From Arcanobacterium haemolyticum (GTDB lineage Bacteria; Actinomycetota; Actinomycetes; Actinomycetales; Actinomycetaceae), in NCBI GenBank assembly GCA_021532125.1, contig JADYUX010000001.1:434001-498000 (forward strand): a stretch of DNA of 64,000 nt, given 5' to 3'. The notes beneath the pieces were generated by a model. It was not told the origin of the DNA. It saw nothing but the letters and a program-made list of their open reading frames with translations, and made no database searches. The translations under genes were made by a program, and so were the position numbers. Shown here in pieces: positions 8,710 through 18,664 of this stretch; the first letter of the stretch is position 1; each line of letters starts with the position of its first letter.

Positions 8710-9035
8710 TAGCTCCTACTATGCTTCTTAGCTTCGGGTGAGTCCCTAACTTTTGCCACAGTCGAGGCGACGCCAGGCCGCCCCCGACTATTCTCTACTC
8801 CGCGCTATTCTCTACACCGCGCCATTCGTTACGCTCCGCACGATGAGGCGCCACGAGCAATTCGCCGCCCGGCACCTCGCTCTCATTACTTGATGACGAT
8901 CGAGCATCGATCTCCCATAATTTGCATCGATGGTCCGAGAGGGTAGATGGCCCGGTGAGGGCAGCCAGGTTGTGCATGGAGAAATACGATAAGCCTCGAC
9001 AATTGCCGCTAACTTTCCAGCCAAGGTGAAATAGC
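8710..9035. other. Non-coding gap with a 17-base tandem duplication
   Basis: No gene is supported between the terminator and the DeoR stop. A 17-base unit beginning TATTCTCTAC is repeated back to back at 8789-8805 and 8806-8822, with one difference. Nothing else is recognised. Confidence 0.4.
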
Positions 9036-9821
9036 TTAAGAGATGAGAATATTGACGCCTTCTTCTCTCATCATTGAGATACATTCTTCCGGCGTTTCAT
9101 CATCAACAACAACATGCGTAAATTCGGAGAGAGACGCAAACTCGTATAACGCCCGTCGAGCAAATTTGGTGTGATCTAGCAGAAGAATTTTATTTTCTGC
9201 AGAATCCAACATTGCTCGTTTAACTTCAGCATTTTCCTGATAAGGATGGAAACAAGCGAGCCTCGATATTCCTGACGCTGAAACAACACAAAAATCTGCA
9301 TGTATCGAGCGAATGAATTTCACGGCCGAAGCACCCATAAGAGCCCGTGACCACGCTTGGTATTCGCCTCCAGTAACGACGAGTTTATTCGAATGGCTTT
9401 CAGAAACTTCTCCGGCGACGAGGAGCGAATTCGTCACGACCGTGATTGACGCCTGATCACCAAGGGCCCGCAAAAGCCACACTCCGGATGTCGAATCATC
9501 GAGCATCAGCGAACTTCCCGCAGGTATGAGGCTTGCAGCGGCGGTAGCTACTCGTCGTTTTGCCTCGGAGGATTGCTCCAGTCGAAACTCGGCATCTGCC
9601 TCGTGGAGGCCACTTGCCACGGCCACAACCTGACCGCGGTGGCGCTGCAGAATTCCGCGTTCTTCGAGAATTCCGATATCCCGATATATCGTCATGGCGG
9701 AGACGCCCGTTAGCTTGGCAAGGCGCTCGACGCTAATCGTTCCACCTTTAATAACAGCCTCGGCTATGGCAAGTTGGCGAGAACGCGGCCCATCTGAACT
9801 ATGCGCTATACCTTTATCCAC
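9036..9821 (-). CDS. DeoR-family sugar-responsive transcriptional regulator
   Basis: This 261-residue regulator has an N-terminal helix-turn-helix (ISVERLAKLTGVSAMTIYRD) and a C-terminal DeoRC sugar-phosphate sensor domain with LDDSTSG and LLLDHTKFARRALYEF. DeoR proteins usually repress carbohydrate operons and release DNA on binding a phosphorylated intermediate. It is similar to the DeoR protein at 33543-34319, including the ADFCVVS and VKRAMLDSAE segments, so the two are probably paralogues. The start is GTG at 9821 with a weak GGAAG site. The adjacent kinase and ribokinase genes are the likely targets, perhaps through the palindrome at 6862-6882. Confidence 0.88.
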   Translation of the reverse strand: MDKGIAHSSDGPRSRQLAIAEAVIKGGTISVERLAKLTGVSAMTIYRDIGILEERGILQRHRGQVVAVASGLHEADAEFRLEQSSEAKRRVATAAASLIPAGSSLMLDDSTSGVWLLRALGDQASITVVTNSLLVAGEVSESHSNKLVVTGGEYQAWSRALMGASAVKFIRSIHADFCVVSASGISRLACFHPYQENAEVKRAMLDSAENKILLLDHTKFARRALYEFASLSEFTHVVVDDETPEECISMMREEGVNILIS

Positions 9822-9941
9822 GGCAATCCGTCTTCCAACCTGAGATCTATAATTCGGGCATTACACCCCATAACGTTGAAAATATCCTAACGTTTCACCA
9901 GTTCCCAGACCATCATTTTCGAGAAATTAGTGATACGACAA

Positions 9942-9988
9942 GGCGTGTGGACCCGCTTGGCACATTCGCACCAAGAGGCCCACACGCC
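9942..9988 (-). terminator. Terminator downstream of clpC
   Basis: The arms GGCGTGTGGACC and GGCCCACACGCC pair with one mismatch, and inner CTTGG/CCAAG extends the stem. It lies 28 bases past the clpC stop on the minus strand; the following T-rich tail is weak. Confidence 0.6.
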
Positions 9989-10015
9989 TCATTCATCGAA
10001 CCGTATTATCCGTTA

Positions 10016-12598
10016 TCAGCTTGCTGCAGACAGCCCCTTCGGTTGCTCCCCAGCGCCTGGCCTCCGCGAGTCAACAGCTGCTGTGAGGCCATTAATCTCC
10101 TCCGGAGATTCGATGTTCACAGCACCCTCAGGTAGCGGTGCGTCCGCATCCTGGCCAGTAAAAGTGAACGCCATAGGGATATTCTCCTTATCAACATCCA
10201 CGACGATGACCTGCCCGCGGGCAAATTCACCGAAGAGGAGCTTCTCAGAGAGGACATCCTCAATATCGCGCTGAATTGCACGGCGCAACGGACGAGCACC
10301 GAGAACCGGATCGTAGCCTCGTTCTGCGAGAAGATCCTTCGCATCCTTCGTGAGGACAATATGCATGTCCTGCGCGGCGAGGCGCTTATCGAGCTTGCCG
10401 ATCATGAGGTCGACAATTTCGAGGATCTCGGTCTGCTGAAGTTGCGGGAACACGACGATATCGTCGACGCGGTTGAGGAACTCCGGGCGGAAGTGATCCT
10501 TGAGAGCCTCCCCTACGCGACGCTTCATGCGCTCGTACGAGGTCGTTGTATCTTGGTCGAACTGGAAGCCAGTGGTCACACCCTTAGCGATATCCTTCGT
10601 ACCGAGATTCGTCGTCATGATGATAACCGTGTTCTTGAAATCAACTATGCGGCCCTGCGAATCCGTCAAGCGACCTTCTTCAAGAATCTGGAGAAGAGAG
10701 TTGAACAGATCTGGGTGAGCCTTCTCGATCTCGTCAAAGAGAACCACCGAGAACGGCTTACGGCGCACCTTCTCGGTGAGCTGGCCACCCTCCTCGTACC
10801 CGACGTAACCCGGAGGGGCACCGAAGAGACGCGACACCGTGTGCTTCTCGGCGTACTCCGACATATCAAGCGTAATTAGCGCAGATTCGTCGCCAAAAAG
10901 GAACTCAGCGAGAGCCTTGGCAAGCTCGGTCTTTCCCACGCCAGTCGGGCCAGCGAAAATGAACGAACCACCCGGGCGGTTCGGATCTTTGAGGCCCGCT
11001 CGCGTACGACGAATCGCTTGCGATAGTGCAACGACCGCTTCGTTTTGACCGATGACGCGCTTGTGAAGCTCCTCCTCCATACGCAGAAGCTTGGCGGACT
11101 CGGCCTCGGTGAGCCGGAAAACCGGGATACCGGTGGCCATGGAAAGAACCTCATTGACGAGATCTTCGTCCACCACGGAGACGACGTCCATATCGCCGTC
11201 CTTCCACGCCTTCTCCCGTTCAGCACGCTGAGCGCTCAGACGCTGCTCTTCGTCGCGAAGCGAGGCGGCCTTCTCAAAGTCCTGACCGTCAATTGCAGCT
11301 TCCTTTTCACGACGAACGCTACCAATTTTCTCGTCAATCTCACGAAGTTCCGGCGGTGCTGTCATCTTACGAATGGCGAGGCGAGCACCGGCCTCATCGA
11401 TGAGATCAATGGCCTTGTCCGGCAAGAAACGATCGTTGATGTAGCGATCAGAGAGCACAACTGCAGCTTCAAGCGCTTCATCCGTAATCGTCACGCGATG
11501 GAAAGACTCGTAGCGGTCGCGCAGGCCACGGAGAATCTCGATCGCTTGTTCCGTTGTCGGCTGCTCCACCTGAATCGGCTGGAACCGGCGTTCGAGAGCC
11601 GCATCCTTCTCGATGTGCTTGCGGTACTCATCGAGAGTGGTCGCGCCGATAACCTGAAGCTCCCCACGAGCCATCATGGGCTTGAGCAGCGAAGCCGCGT
11701 CGAGAGCACCTTCGGCGGCGCCAGCTCCCACAAGCGTGTGGATCTCGTCGATGAAAAGAATAATGTCGCCGCGCGTGTTGATCTCTTTCAAGATCTTCTT
11801 CATGCGCTCTTCGAAATCTCCACGGTAGCGTGAACCCGCAACAAGCGAACCCATATCCAAGGAATAGAGCTGCTTGTCACGAAGCGTTTCGGGGACGTCG
11901 CCAGCAGCGATGGCCTGCGCAAGACCTTCGACGACAGCCGTCTTACCCACACCAGGCTCACCGATAAGAACAGGATTGTTCTTCGTACGGCGCGAGAGGA
12001 CCTGCATGACGCGTTCAGTCTCAACATGGCGCCCAATCACAGGATCGAGCTTGTGCTCACGCGCAGACTGGGTGAGGTTCCGGCCGAACTGGTCGAGCAC
12101 AGTGGAACCAGCCTTCTGGCCCTCACGAGCGCCGCCGCCCACGCCCACGGGCTCCTTACCCTGGAACCCAGAAATGAACTGATTGACCTGATTACGCACG
12201 CGAGGCATGTCGGCACCAAGCTTGGTGAGCACCTGCGCTGCCACGCCATCTGGTTCGCGCGTGAGGCCGAGCAAAAGATGCTCAGTGCCGATATATGAGT
12301 GGCCGAGCTGGAGACCTTCACGCATCGCATACTCAATAACCTTCTTGGCACGCGGGGTGAAAGGGATGTGGCCAGACGGGGGCTCCTGGCCCTCGCCGAT
12401 AATTTCAACTACCTGGTTGCGTACATCCTCAAGTGTGATGCCCAGCGATTCGAGGGACTTTGCGGCAACGCCTTCTCCCTCACGAATGAGTCCGAGCAGG
12501 ATGTGTTCGGTACCGAGGTAGTTGTGCTTGAGGTTACGAGCCTCTTCTTGCGCGAGTACGATGACCCGGCGGGCACGGTCGGTAAACCGTTCGAACAT
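10016..12598 (-). CDS. clpC: ClpC, AAA+ unfoldase of the Clp protease
   Basis: This 860-residue class I Hsp100 protein unfolds substrates for the ClpP peptidase in the cytosol. It has two Clp-N repeats at about residues 1-145 ([30 protein letters not shown]). The first AAA+ module has Walker [10 protein letters not shown], then comes a short ClpC-type middle domain. The second AAA+ module has [12 protein letters not shown] and the sensor/ClpP-contact region. Length and order match actinobacterial ClpC rather than ClpB. It appears monocistronic, with a terminator candidate downstream and about 200 bases of upstream leader before dtd. Confidence 0.97.
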   Translation of the reverse strand: MFERFTDRARRVIVLAQEEARNLKHNYLGTEHILLGLIREGEGVAAKSLESLGITLEDVRNQVVEIIGEGQEPPSGHIPFTPRAKKVIEYAMREGLQLGHSYIGTEHLLLGLTREPDGVAAQVLTKLGADMPRVRNQVNQFISGFQGKEPVGVGGGAREGQKAGSTVLDQFGRNLTQSAREHKLDPVIGRHVETERVMQVLSRRTKNNPVLIGEPGVGKTAVVEGLAQAIAAGDVPETLRDKQLYSLDMGSLVAGSRYRGDFEERMKKILKEINTRGDIILFIDEIHTLVGAGAAEGALDAASLLKPMMARGELQVIGATTLDEYRKHIEKDAALERRFQPIQVEQPTTEQAIEILRGLRDRYESFHRVTITDEALEAAVVLSDRYINDRFLPDKAIDLIDEAGARLAIRKMTAPPELREIDEKIGSVRREKEAAIDGQDFEKAASLRDEEQRLSAQRAEREKAWKDGDMDVVSVVDEDLVNEVLSMATGIPVFRLTEAESAKLLRMEEELHKRVIGQNEAVVALSQAIRRTRAGLKDPNRPGGSFIFAGPTGVGKTELAKALAEFLFGDESALITLDMSEYAEKHTVSRLFGAPPGYVGYEEGGQLTEKVRRKPFSVVLFDEIEKAHPDLFNSLLQILEEGRLTDSQGRIVDFKNTVIIMTTNLGTKDIAKGVTTGFQFDQDTTTSYERMKRRVGEALKDHFRPEFLNRVDDIVVFPQLQQTEILEIVDLMIGKLDKRLAAQDMHIVLTKDAKDLLAERGYDPVLGARPLRRAIQRDIEDVLSEKLLFGEFARGQVIVVDVDKENIPMAFTFTGQDADAPLPEGAVNIESPEEINGLTAAVDSRRPGAGEQPKGLSAAS

Positions 12599-12814
12599 TG
12601 GGCACTCCTTGATGTGATGGCTCGCCCTTTGACGAGCTCATTCAACAATAACGACGAGGGGCCCACTTTCTGCCAACTGTTCGCCACTGGCGTGAGTCGT
12701 GTGCCCTGGGATTAATGCGGAGATTCTGGGATGGCACCTTATGAACGACGACGGACGCCCAGGTTTGTGAAATCAACCGTGGTACGTCCTTCGTCGACAT
12801 GGGAGGTTGAGATT

Positions 12815-13267
12815 CTAAGCGTCAATAAGAATTGTGAATGGACCATCGTTAACGAGTTCGACATCCATCATTGCGCCAAAGCGCCCTTCCTCCACGTGTA
12901 GCCCATATGACTCACGCAGTTGTGCTGCAACCTTGGCAAAGATCGGCTCAGCAACCTCACCTGGCGCCGCGTGCGACCACGACGGGCTCCGACCCTTGCG
13001 CACATCGGCATACAGCGTGAACTGTGAGATGAGAAGAACGGGAAGGCCAGCGTCTTCCACCGACCGGCGCCCAGCTGTATCGTCGCTGCCGTCAGCGTCA
13101 CGCATGATACGAAGCTGAGCAATTTTTCGCGCTACCTTGTCGATCTGGGCGTCGCCGTCATCGTGCGTCACGCCGAGAAGAACACACAGCCCCTCGTCGA
13201 TCCTTCCAACGACTTCTCCTTTGACACTCACGCTCGCACGTTTAACACGCTGGACAACAGCTCGCAT
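12815..13267 (-). CDS. dtd: D-aminoacyl-tRNA deacylase
   Basis: This 150-residue protein removes D-amino acids from mischarged tRNA. It starts MRAVVQRVKRASVSV and carries the catalytic SQFTLYAD motif and the NDGPFT segment of the Gly-cisPro/NXGPXT signature near the C-terminus. The start ATG at 13267 has GGAGG seven bases upstream; the longer open frame to 13462 belongs to another gene. It overlaps the DUF2516 stop as TGATG, which suggests translational coupling. Confidence 0.95.
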   Translation of the reverse strand: MRAVVQRVKRASVSVKGEVVGRIDEGLCVLLGVTHDDGDAQIDKVARKIAQLRIMRDADGSDDTAGRRSVEDAGLPVLLISQFTLYADVRKGRSPSWSHAAPGEVAEPIFAKVAAQLRESYGLHVEEGRFGAMMDVELVNDGPFTILIDA

Positions 13268-13596
13268 CACCAACCTCCTCGCGTTCGTCGTGGACGATCT
13301 CCACGCCCACGACGCGGCCCCATCCGTTGACATTCTGGACCAAGAAAATACACCGCAGCAATCAAGCCCGCGAAACGCAGAATCGACATAAACGGGAACG
13401 GGAACCACCAGAACGTTCCATTTCCGACGACGAGCAGCCCGACGACAAGAATGATAATCCACGTATTTTTCGGAAGCCTCGCAAGCGCAAACATAGAACT
13501 CGGACGACGGATCGCTTCAAACAAGGCCCATGCGAGCAAGCCAATCATGGCGAGACCCACGACCAAACTGATCATCGAACTCATGCTGTAATACAT
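13267..13596 (-). CDS. DUF2516 family small membrane protein
   Basis: This roughly 109-residue protein has two or three hydrophobic segments (MISLVVGLAMIGLLAWALFEAIRR and TWIIILVVGLLVVGNGTFWWFPFPF) and an Arg-rich tail. It matches the DUF2516 family found next to dtd in many actinobacteria. Function is unknown; it should lie in the cytoplasmic membrane. The start is uncertain: ATG at 13596 is chosen because homologues begin shortly before the first membrane segment, but in-frame starts exist up to 13632 and no site has a strong ribosome-binding sequence. It is coupled to dtd. Confidence 0.75.
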   Translation of the reverse strand: MYYSMSSMISLVVGLAMIGLLAWALFEAIRRPSSMFALARLPKNTWIIILVVGLLVVGNGTFWWFPFPFMSILRFAGLIAAVYFLGPECQRMGPRRGRGDRPRRTRGGW

Positions 13597-13680
13597 CGTG
13601 TCACCGTCACTCACACCTCGTCGGAAAAGCACGTATCAGCCATCGGCTTCCCCTACCCATCAGATTCTCGGGAAATACCC

Positions 13681-14832
13681 TCAGCGGCTTACAACCCCAC
13701 TGCGACGAAATTCCTCGCCCGGACGCGACTCGGGCGAGACGCTCGACTTCCCCGACATACGAACAATCTCAGTCTGCGATGCACGGAAGTTTCCGACATC
13801 AAGGACAGCATCCAGATCGACGTTCCGCCGGACCAGCGCAAGAGCCACAGGCCCGTCCTCCCACGTGCGTGAAGCACTCGTCACCACGCCAACATTCCGC
13901 CCATCCACGAGGACGGAATCACCGTGCTGGGGTAATTCATCGGCTGGACCTTCGAGATAGAGATACACAAGCCTGCGAGGCGGACGCCCAAGATTGACGA
14001 GCTTCGCCACGGTTTCCTGCCCGCGGTAGCACCCCTTATGCAAGTGAACTGCTGTGCGAAGCCAATCGAGCTCATGAGGAAGCGTTCGCGAATCAACCTC
14101 CGCCATCGACGGCCTCCACGAGGCAACTCGCACCGCTTCCCACGAAGCCAGCCCCGCAAGCGACAGCCCAGACGCCAGCGCCGCCCCCACAAACTCACCA
14201 AGTGACGCTCGGGGAACGACGACAAGCGATCGCTGAAGCTCCCGGCCCGGATGCTCGTCGTCTCGGGGACCATACGTGGCGCTCTCAACGGACGTCAACG
14301 GCCACGGATCGCGCCACACGAGAGTACAACCCTCGCATCGTTCGAGCACCGACACAGCCTCGCCGTATGCCCCCACAGCAGCGAGATCCTCTCGGAGAAT
14401 AACCTCGGCACGCATCATGAACACCATCGACGTCAAAAAACCTGCGAGGTCGCTACCCCAACCTGGTTCAGTCACAAGGAAAGTTGAATCTGACCCCTCG
14501 ATAACCCCCGCAGCGTTCTCCACATGCCCCTGAGGGGACAAAAGCAACAACTCCGTTGAATCCCCCGGCATAAGCGCAGTGAGATCTTGAGTCGTGAGCG
14601 AACTCAGCCACGACAAGCGATCCTCGCCACGAACCTCGAGAATCTCCAGGTAAGACAGATCGACGCACGCACGCCCCTCACGTAAGTCGCGCTCCTCACG
14701 AAGCGGACTCCCATAATGCGAAGCCACCCCATGGGGGACATAACGATCATTCCGGTATTCCTCCGATGCCACAGCATCACAGCTCACAGCACCAGGAAAC
14801 TCAAGCACCACAGAATTCGTCGCCAGCATCAT
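13681..14832 (-). CDS. ygfZ: YgfZ/GcvT-like folate-binding protein
   Basis: This 383-residue protein has the diagnostic KGCYRGQETVAK motif at about residue 280, whose Cys is the conserved YgfZ residue, and the GcvT-like N-terminal fold (ACVDLSYLEILEVRGEDR). YgfZ uses tetrahydrofolate and supports assembly or repair of some iron-sulfur proteins. The gene overlaps or abuts the nitrobindin-like gene at position 14832 on the same strand, so the pair is co-transcribed, as in many actinobacteria. The actual start could be the second Met. Confidence 0.9.
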   Translation of the reverse strand: MMLATNSVVLEFPGAVSCDAVASEEYRNDRYVPHGVASHYGSPLREERDLREGRACVDLSYLEILEVRGEDRLSWLSSLTTQDLTALMPGDSTELLLLSPQGHVENAAGVIEGSDSTFLVTEPGWGSDLAGFLTSMVFMMRAEVILREDLAAVGAYGEAVSVLERCEGCTLVWRDPWPLTSVESATYGPRDDEHPGRELQRSLVVVPRASLGEFVGAALASGLSLAGLASWEAVRVASWRPSMAEVDSRTLPHELDWLRTAVHLHKGCYRGQETVAKLVNLGRPPRRLVYLYLEGPADELPQHGDSVLVDGRNVGVVTSASRTWEDGPVALALVRRNVDLDAVLDVGNFRASQTEIVRMSGKSSVSPESRPGEEFRRSGVVSR

Positions 14833-15398
14833 CAGATCCGAGAAAGCCGACCAGCCATATACGTACGCATCTCGTGGCCAAAAGCAGCCATGTCGTACGC
14901 GAGCATCAGATCCGAATTCACCATGCCCCCCATAATTCGACCCGCGCTCAACTCCGGAGCAGTCGGTGTCGCAGCAATAGCATCAGCTTGGAACTGGAAC
15001 TGCGGCCCCTTAATCAGGCCCGCCCACGTCACAGCATGACCAGCAGGCGAAGACGACGTAGCCTCAAGAAGCGTCATGCCATCACGAGTGCTCTCATTTG
15101 GCGTCACACGGATAAAACCCGTCAACGAGCTCCACACATCGCCCTTCGTCAGCTCACGATACGTATGGACACCCGGAACTTCCTTATCCACCGCACCAGC
15201 CGACTCTTGCGCCAACCACACATCCGAACGGAAACGCAACCACGGACCCGCGTTGTCGTTATCGATCGAAATCTCATGAACATACGCCGCAGCATCCACG
15301 CCCTCATACTCAAGGACACCGCCGCCGCGCCACTCACCCATCAGCCATGCCATGGGGTAACACTCAGGAGCAATATTCTCGGGAATCTGAAAGACCAT
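14832..15398 (-). CDS. Nitrobindin-like heme-binding (FABP-fold) protein
   Basis: This 188-residue protein matches the DUF1794/THAP4 nitrobindin family, small beta-barrels that bind heme and react with nitric oxide or peroxynitrite. The N-terminal LMGEWRGGG stands in for the GxWxGxG family motif. Near the C-terminus, DMAAFGHEMRTYMAGRL carries the His expected to bind heme iron. It directly precedes ygfZ on the same strand. Heme binding is inferred from family and the conserved His. Confidence 0.82.
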   Translation of the reverse strand: MVFQIPENIAPECYPMAWLMGEWRGGGVLEYEGVDAAAYVHEISIDNDNAGPWLRFRSDVWLAQESAGAVDKEVPGVHTYRELTKGDVWSSLTGFIRVTPNESTRDGMTLLEATSSSPAGHAVTWAGLIKGPQFQFQADAIAATPTAPELSAGRIMGGMVNSDLMLAYDMAAFGHEMRTYMAGRLSRI

Positions 15399-15407
15399 AC
15401 AACCAGG

Positions 15408-16226
15408 CTAGGCGAAAAGAAGCGCCAAAGCGTACCCCACAACGCCCATAGCGCAATGCGGAACTAGCACCATCGACGACGCCGCAACATCGTCGATCAT
15501 CGTGCGGGTCACACGCGACGATTTGCCAAGCGACCACGTCATCAAGAAATACGCCACGACATACCCAGCGCACGCCCACCACGACACCGAGCCGAGCAGA
15601 AGCGTCACAGCGACAGCCACAATCGTCGTCGTCACCGCAACAGCAAGCTCACGAATACGCGACGAAAACAACCACTGAGCAACCGAACCAGCGCACAAAA
15701 CCGACAGACCCACAAGGGCAATCGCAGCACCGCCAGGCTCACGCGCCACAAAAAGCCACATCACGGCAGACGACGCAACGAGAATCCCCACAAAAGTCCC
15801 CGACATCTGCCGCAACGACTTCACATGATCCCCACCACGAAACATCTGCGAAATAAACGCCACAGGAATCGCAAAAGCAACAAGAGCACTTACCGTCGAT
15901 GGCTGCCCCGTCACCCCCACGACGAGCACCACGGCCGAATACACCACGACGACGGCGCGCGAAATACGCTCCGCCGGAACAGCAAGGAGGCGCGGCCACC
16001 CCCATGCCATCACACCCGCAACAAGCGCAATCGCGACTACAAGAGGCGCCAAAGTCGGCACATCAAAACGTGTCAAAAAACCAGGCAAAGCCGGTACAAC
16101 CGAATCCGACGACGCAGCAAAAACCGGCAGCATCGCAGCAAGCATGAGCACCGAGCCGAACAAACCTGCCGCAACCAACGGCGACCGACCCCGGAACAAC
16201 GGATGCGCAAAATACGAAGACGTCAC
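15408..16226 (-). CDS. Uncharacterised polytopic membrane protein
   Basis: This 272-residue protein has about eight hydrophobic segments, beginning LVAAGLFGSVLMLAAMLPVFA and ending VVGYALALLFA. I do not recognise a family. It lies 9 bases upstream of the nitrobindin-like gene on the same strand, so it is probably in the same transcript. It is divergent from the glnR-like gene across 207 bases. Confidence 0.75.
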   Translation of the reverse strand: MTSSYFAHPLFRGRSPLVAAGLFGSVLMLAAMLPVFAASSDSVVPALPGFLTRFDVPTLAPLVVAIALVAGVMAWGWPRLLAVPAERISRAVVVVYSAVVLVVGVTGQPSTVSALVAFAIPVAFISQMFRGGDHVKSLRQMSGTFVGILVASSAVMWLFVAREPGGAAIALVGLSVLCAGSVAQWLFSSRIRELAVAVTTTIVAVAVTLLLGSVSWWACAGYVVAYFLMTWSLGKSSRVTRTMIDDVAASSMVLVPHCAMGVVGYALALLFA

Positions 16227-16433
16227 CCAAGAATCTTCTCACGAACCACGTGCCACTTCAGCGAGGAGATGCACTTCAGCGAGAAGGCCGTCTTCGCGAC
16301 AACGACAAGGTTCGCCCCCAGCAACACGCAACACCCGGCGCGCCCGCTCACAGCAACCTAGACACGCACCCCTCCCACGATCACCTCGTAGGATGAGAAC
16401 TAGCAGCCAACAACACGAGGAAGGAGCCCGCAC

Positions 16434-17120
16434 GTGCCTCACCTCGTCGTCCTCACCTCAGAAGCCGGCGACCCGGCCCTCGTACTCCCAGGCATCGCCC
16501 TCCTCACCTACACCCTCGACGCAGCCCCCCTCACAACGTCCGCACTCGCCGCTAACCTCAACGCAGACGCACTCATCCTCGACGGAAGACGCGACCTCGT
16601 CTCCGCCCGAGCACTCTGCCGAGCCGCCACCGAAACGATGGACGCACCCCCCATACTCCTTGTCCTCGAAGAAGGCGGCTACGCCGTCGTCGGCGCATCC
16701 TGGGGAGCAAGCGACACCATCCTCTTCTCCGCACCACCCGCCGAAATCCAAGCAAGAATCCGCATGATGTGCGACCGCGCACAAGCCGAACACGCCCGCG
16801 ACACAGACCCCCAGCATCTCACCGACGCCAGCCCCGCAATCGTCGTCAACCCAGGCGCATACACCGCCACTGTGAACGGCAAACCCCTCGACCTCACCTA
16901 CAAAGAATTTGAACTACTCCACTACCTCGTCGAACGTCCAGGACAAGTCATCTCACGCGACGAACTCCTCCAAAAAGTCTGGGGATACAACTACTACGGG
17001 GGCTCACGCACCGTCGATGTCCACGTACGACGACTCCGCGCCAAACTCGGCTCCGAGCTCGAATCAACTATCGTCACCGTACGTAACGTCGGTTACCGGT
17101 TCGATCCCAGCCGAAGCTGA
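16434..17120 (+). CDS. glnR: GlnR-type orphan response regulator
   Basis: This 228-residue OmpR-family regulator is the actinobacterial GlnR type, which controls nitrogen assimilation without a known cognate kinase. The N-terminal atypical receiver has LILDGRRDL with Asp50 in place, as in Streptomyces GlnR. The C-terminal winged helix has LTYKEFELLHYLVERPG, RDELLQKVWGYNYYGGSRTVDVHVRRLRAKL split across the helices, and VRNVGYRF. The start is GTG at 16434 with AGGAAGGAG upstream. Its last codons lie in a 28-base sequence that is repeated just downstream (17160-17187). Confidence 0.88.
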   Translation: MPHLVVLTSEAGDPALVLPGIALLTYTLDAAPLTTSALAANLNADALILDGRRDLVSARALCRAATETMDAPPILLVLEEGGYAVVGASWGASDTILFSAPPAEIQARIRMMCDRAQAEHARDTDPQHLTDASPAIVVNPGAYTATVNGKPLDLTYKEFELLHYLVERPGQVISRDELLQKVWGYNYYGGSRTVDVHVRRLRAKLGSELESTIVTVRNVGYRFDPSRS

Positions 17121-17187
17121 ACCGACCTTTACAGGATGCCGCATAATCCCACGTCACGCGTTCGATCCCAGCCGAAGCTGAACCGAC
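17099..17187. repeat. 28-base direct repeat duplicating the 3-prime end of the glnR-like gene
   Basis: An identical 28-base sequence starting GTTCGATCCCAGCC occurs at 17099-17126, overlapping the last codons and stop of the glnR-like gene, and again at 17160-17187. The two starts are 61 bases apart. The inner arms GGTTCGATC/CAGC and GCTGAACC also give partial dyad symmetry. It could be a target-site duplication left by an excised element or a duplicated terminator-like hairpin. Confidence 0.7.
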
Positions 17188-18038
17188 ACGGGTATAACCC
17201 GGCGCGGGTTTAGCGAGGCGAGACACCCGAATGGCACGGAACAGCACAGGCAGCAGATTTGAGACCCGAATGGCAAAGTTCGGGCGTGCGCACCAGGGGT
17301 CGGCGTGCGCTGCTGAGTTCGGGCGTGCACAGCTGAGTTTGAGCGTGCGTATCAGGGGTCGGCGTGCGCTGCTGAGTTCGGGCGCGCGTAGCCGAGTTCG
17401 GGCGTGCACACCAGAATTCGGCCGGAGAACCGGGCTCGGCCGTGTAACGACAGATTTCAGACCGGAGCACACGAAAAGGACACCTGACGCAAGCACGCTG
17501 CGATAACAAATTCGGTACACCGAGAACCCCTCGATGAGGAACACCGAAACACTACTCAGCCGTAACTCCCCAACGACTAGTGTCACAGGTACACGCCCTG
17601 TTATGCTTTCTGTACGACGCCGGATCGCGAAAGCCCCGGGCTCCAACTTTTGCCGCTACGAGCGGCCTACGCGCCGACTGGCGCTATCGGGTTCGGTGTC
17701 ACTGGATGGGCCAGATCGTAAGATCCGGCCCATCTTTACGTTTGCAGGTATGCGGTTAGGTTGTATGCCGTGAACGACGACCTCCAGTGATCACGCGTAG
17801 CAGTAGTAGCTGAAGGTTATTTACCACACACTATTAACCACATCGTTACATAGATCGGGCATTCTCACGGCCCTGAAATTTCTTGCACTCGGAAGGAAGT
17901 GGCGGCACTTTTCCGCACGATTACGCGAATAATGGTTTACGTATGCCCTTCGATGCACAATGTGGGGCGATCTATCCCCTATCCTACTATGTGGAGTGTC
18001 ATTAACCCGATGGCAACCTTTTCATCCAGGGAGGGTAT
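17188..18038. repeat. Non-coding gap with degenerate tandem repeats and a hairpin
   Basis: About 850 bases contain no supported gene. At 17278-17420 a GC-rich unit containing GGGTCGGCGTGCGCTGCTGA recurs about 65 bases apart with shorter GAGTTCGGGCGTGC echoes between copies. A hairpin at 17705-17734, with arms GATGGGCCAGATC and GATCCGGCCCATC, is followed by TTT and may be a terminator. The last 200 bases must hold the promoter for the phosphate transport pair. Confidence 0.55.
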
Positions 18039-18662
18039 GTGGCCCGCAAGAAGTTTGAAAAATCCGATTCGCTCTTCGGACTACTGCGAACGCAATCGCA
18101 GTTCCTCGTTGAAGCCGCTGACCTCCTCGGAGTGCTCATCGGCGCGGATCCCATCCGCCGAGTAGAACTCAATAACGATCTTCACAAGATTGAGCATGGT
18201 GCCGACGAGGCATGCCACACGGTGCTCAACAAGATCAACCAGTCTTTTGTTCTTCCGTTTGATCGAGAAGACCTGTACACGTTGTCGATCGTCATGGACG
18301 ACTGCCTCGACCTCATGGATGAGGCTGGCGACAACATTGTTCTCTACAAGCCTGGCTCGTTGCCTGATGGCGTTCTCACGCAGGTCGAGATCCTGCGCAA
18401 CTGCGCTCGTCTCACCCACGACATCATGGGGCGGCTCTCGGTTATCGACGCCAGCACGCGCGATTATTGGATCGAGATCAACCAATTGGAGAACCAGGGC
18501 GACCAGATCTACCGCGCCATGGTTTCCGCTCTTTTCGAGAACGCCACCGACGCTCTTGAAGTGCTTCGCGTGAAGCTCGTCCTCGACGTTATTGAGAATG
18601 CTGTCGACGCCTTCGAGCGTCTCTCTGGCACCGTCGAATCGATCGCAATCAAGGAGTCCTGA
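18039..18662 (+). CDS. DUF47 (PhoU-like) Pit accessory protein
   Basis: This 207-residue, mostly helical protein belongs to the DUF47 family, distant relatives of PhoU that accompany Pit-type phosphate transporters and probably modulate them at the membrane. The central D-x-x-D segments (IEHGADEACH and MDDCLDLMDEAGDNI) are the family metal-binding helices. The start is GTG at 18039 with AGGGAGGG upstream. It is followed two bases later by the pit gene, whose ribosome site lies inside its end, so the two are coupled. Confidence 0.92.
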   Translation: MARKKFEKSDSLFGLLRTQSQFLVEAADLLGVLIGADPIRRVELNNDLHKIEHGADEACHTVLNKINQSFVLPFDREDLYTLSIVMDDCLDLMDEAGDNIVLYKPGSLPDGVLTQVEILRNCARLTHDIMGRLSVIDASTRDYWIEINQLENQGDQIYRAMVSALFENATDALEVLRVKLVLDVIENAVDAFERLSGTVESIAIKES

Positions 18663-18664
18663 CC

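Noticed and set aside
17074-17646. 190-residue minus-strand frame downstream of glnR-like gene
   Set aside because: It crosses the direct repeats and GC-rich degenerate repeats and shows repeated Arg-Pro-Asn-Ser peptide artefacts.
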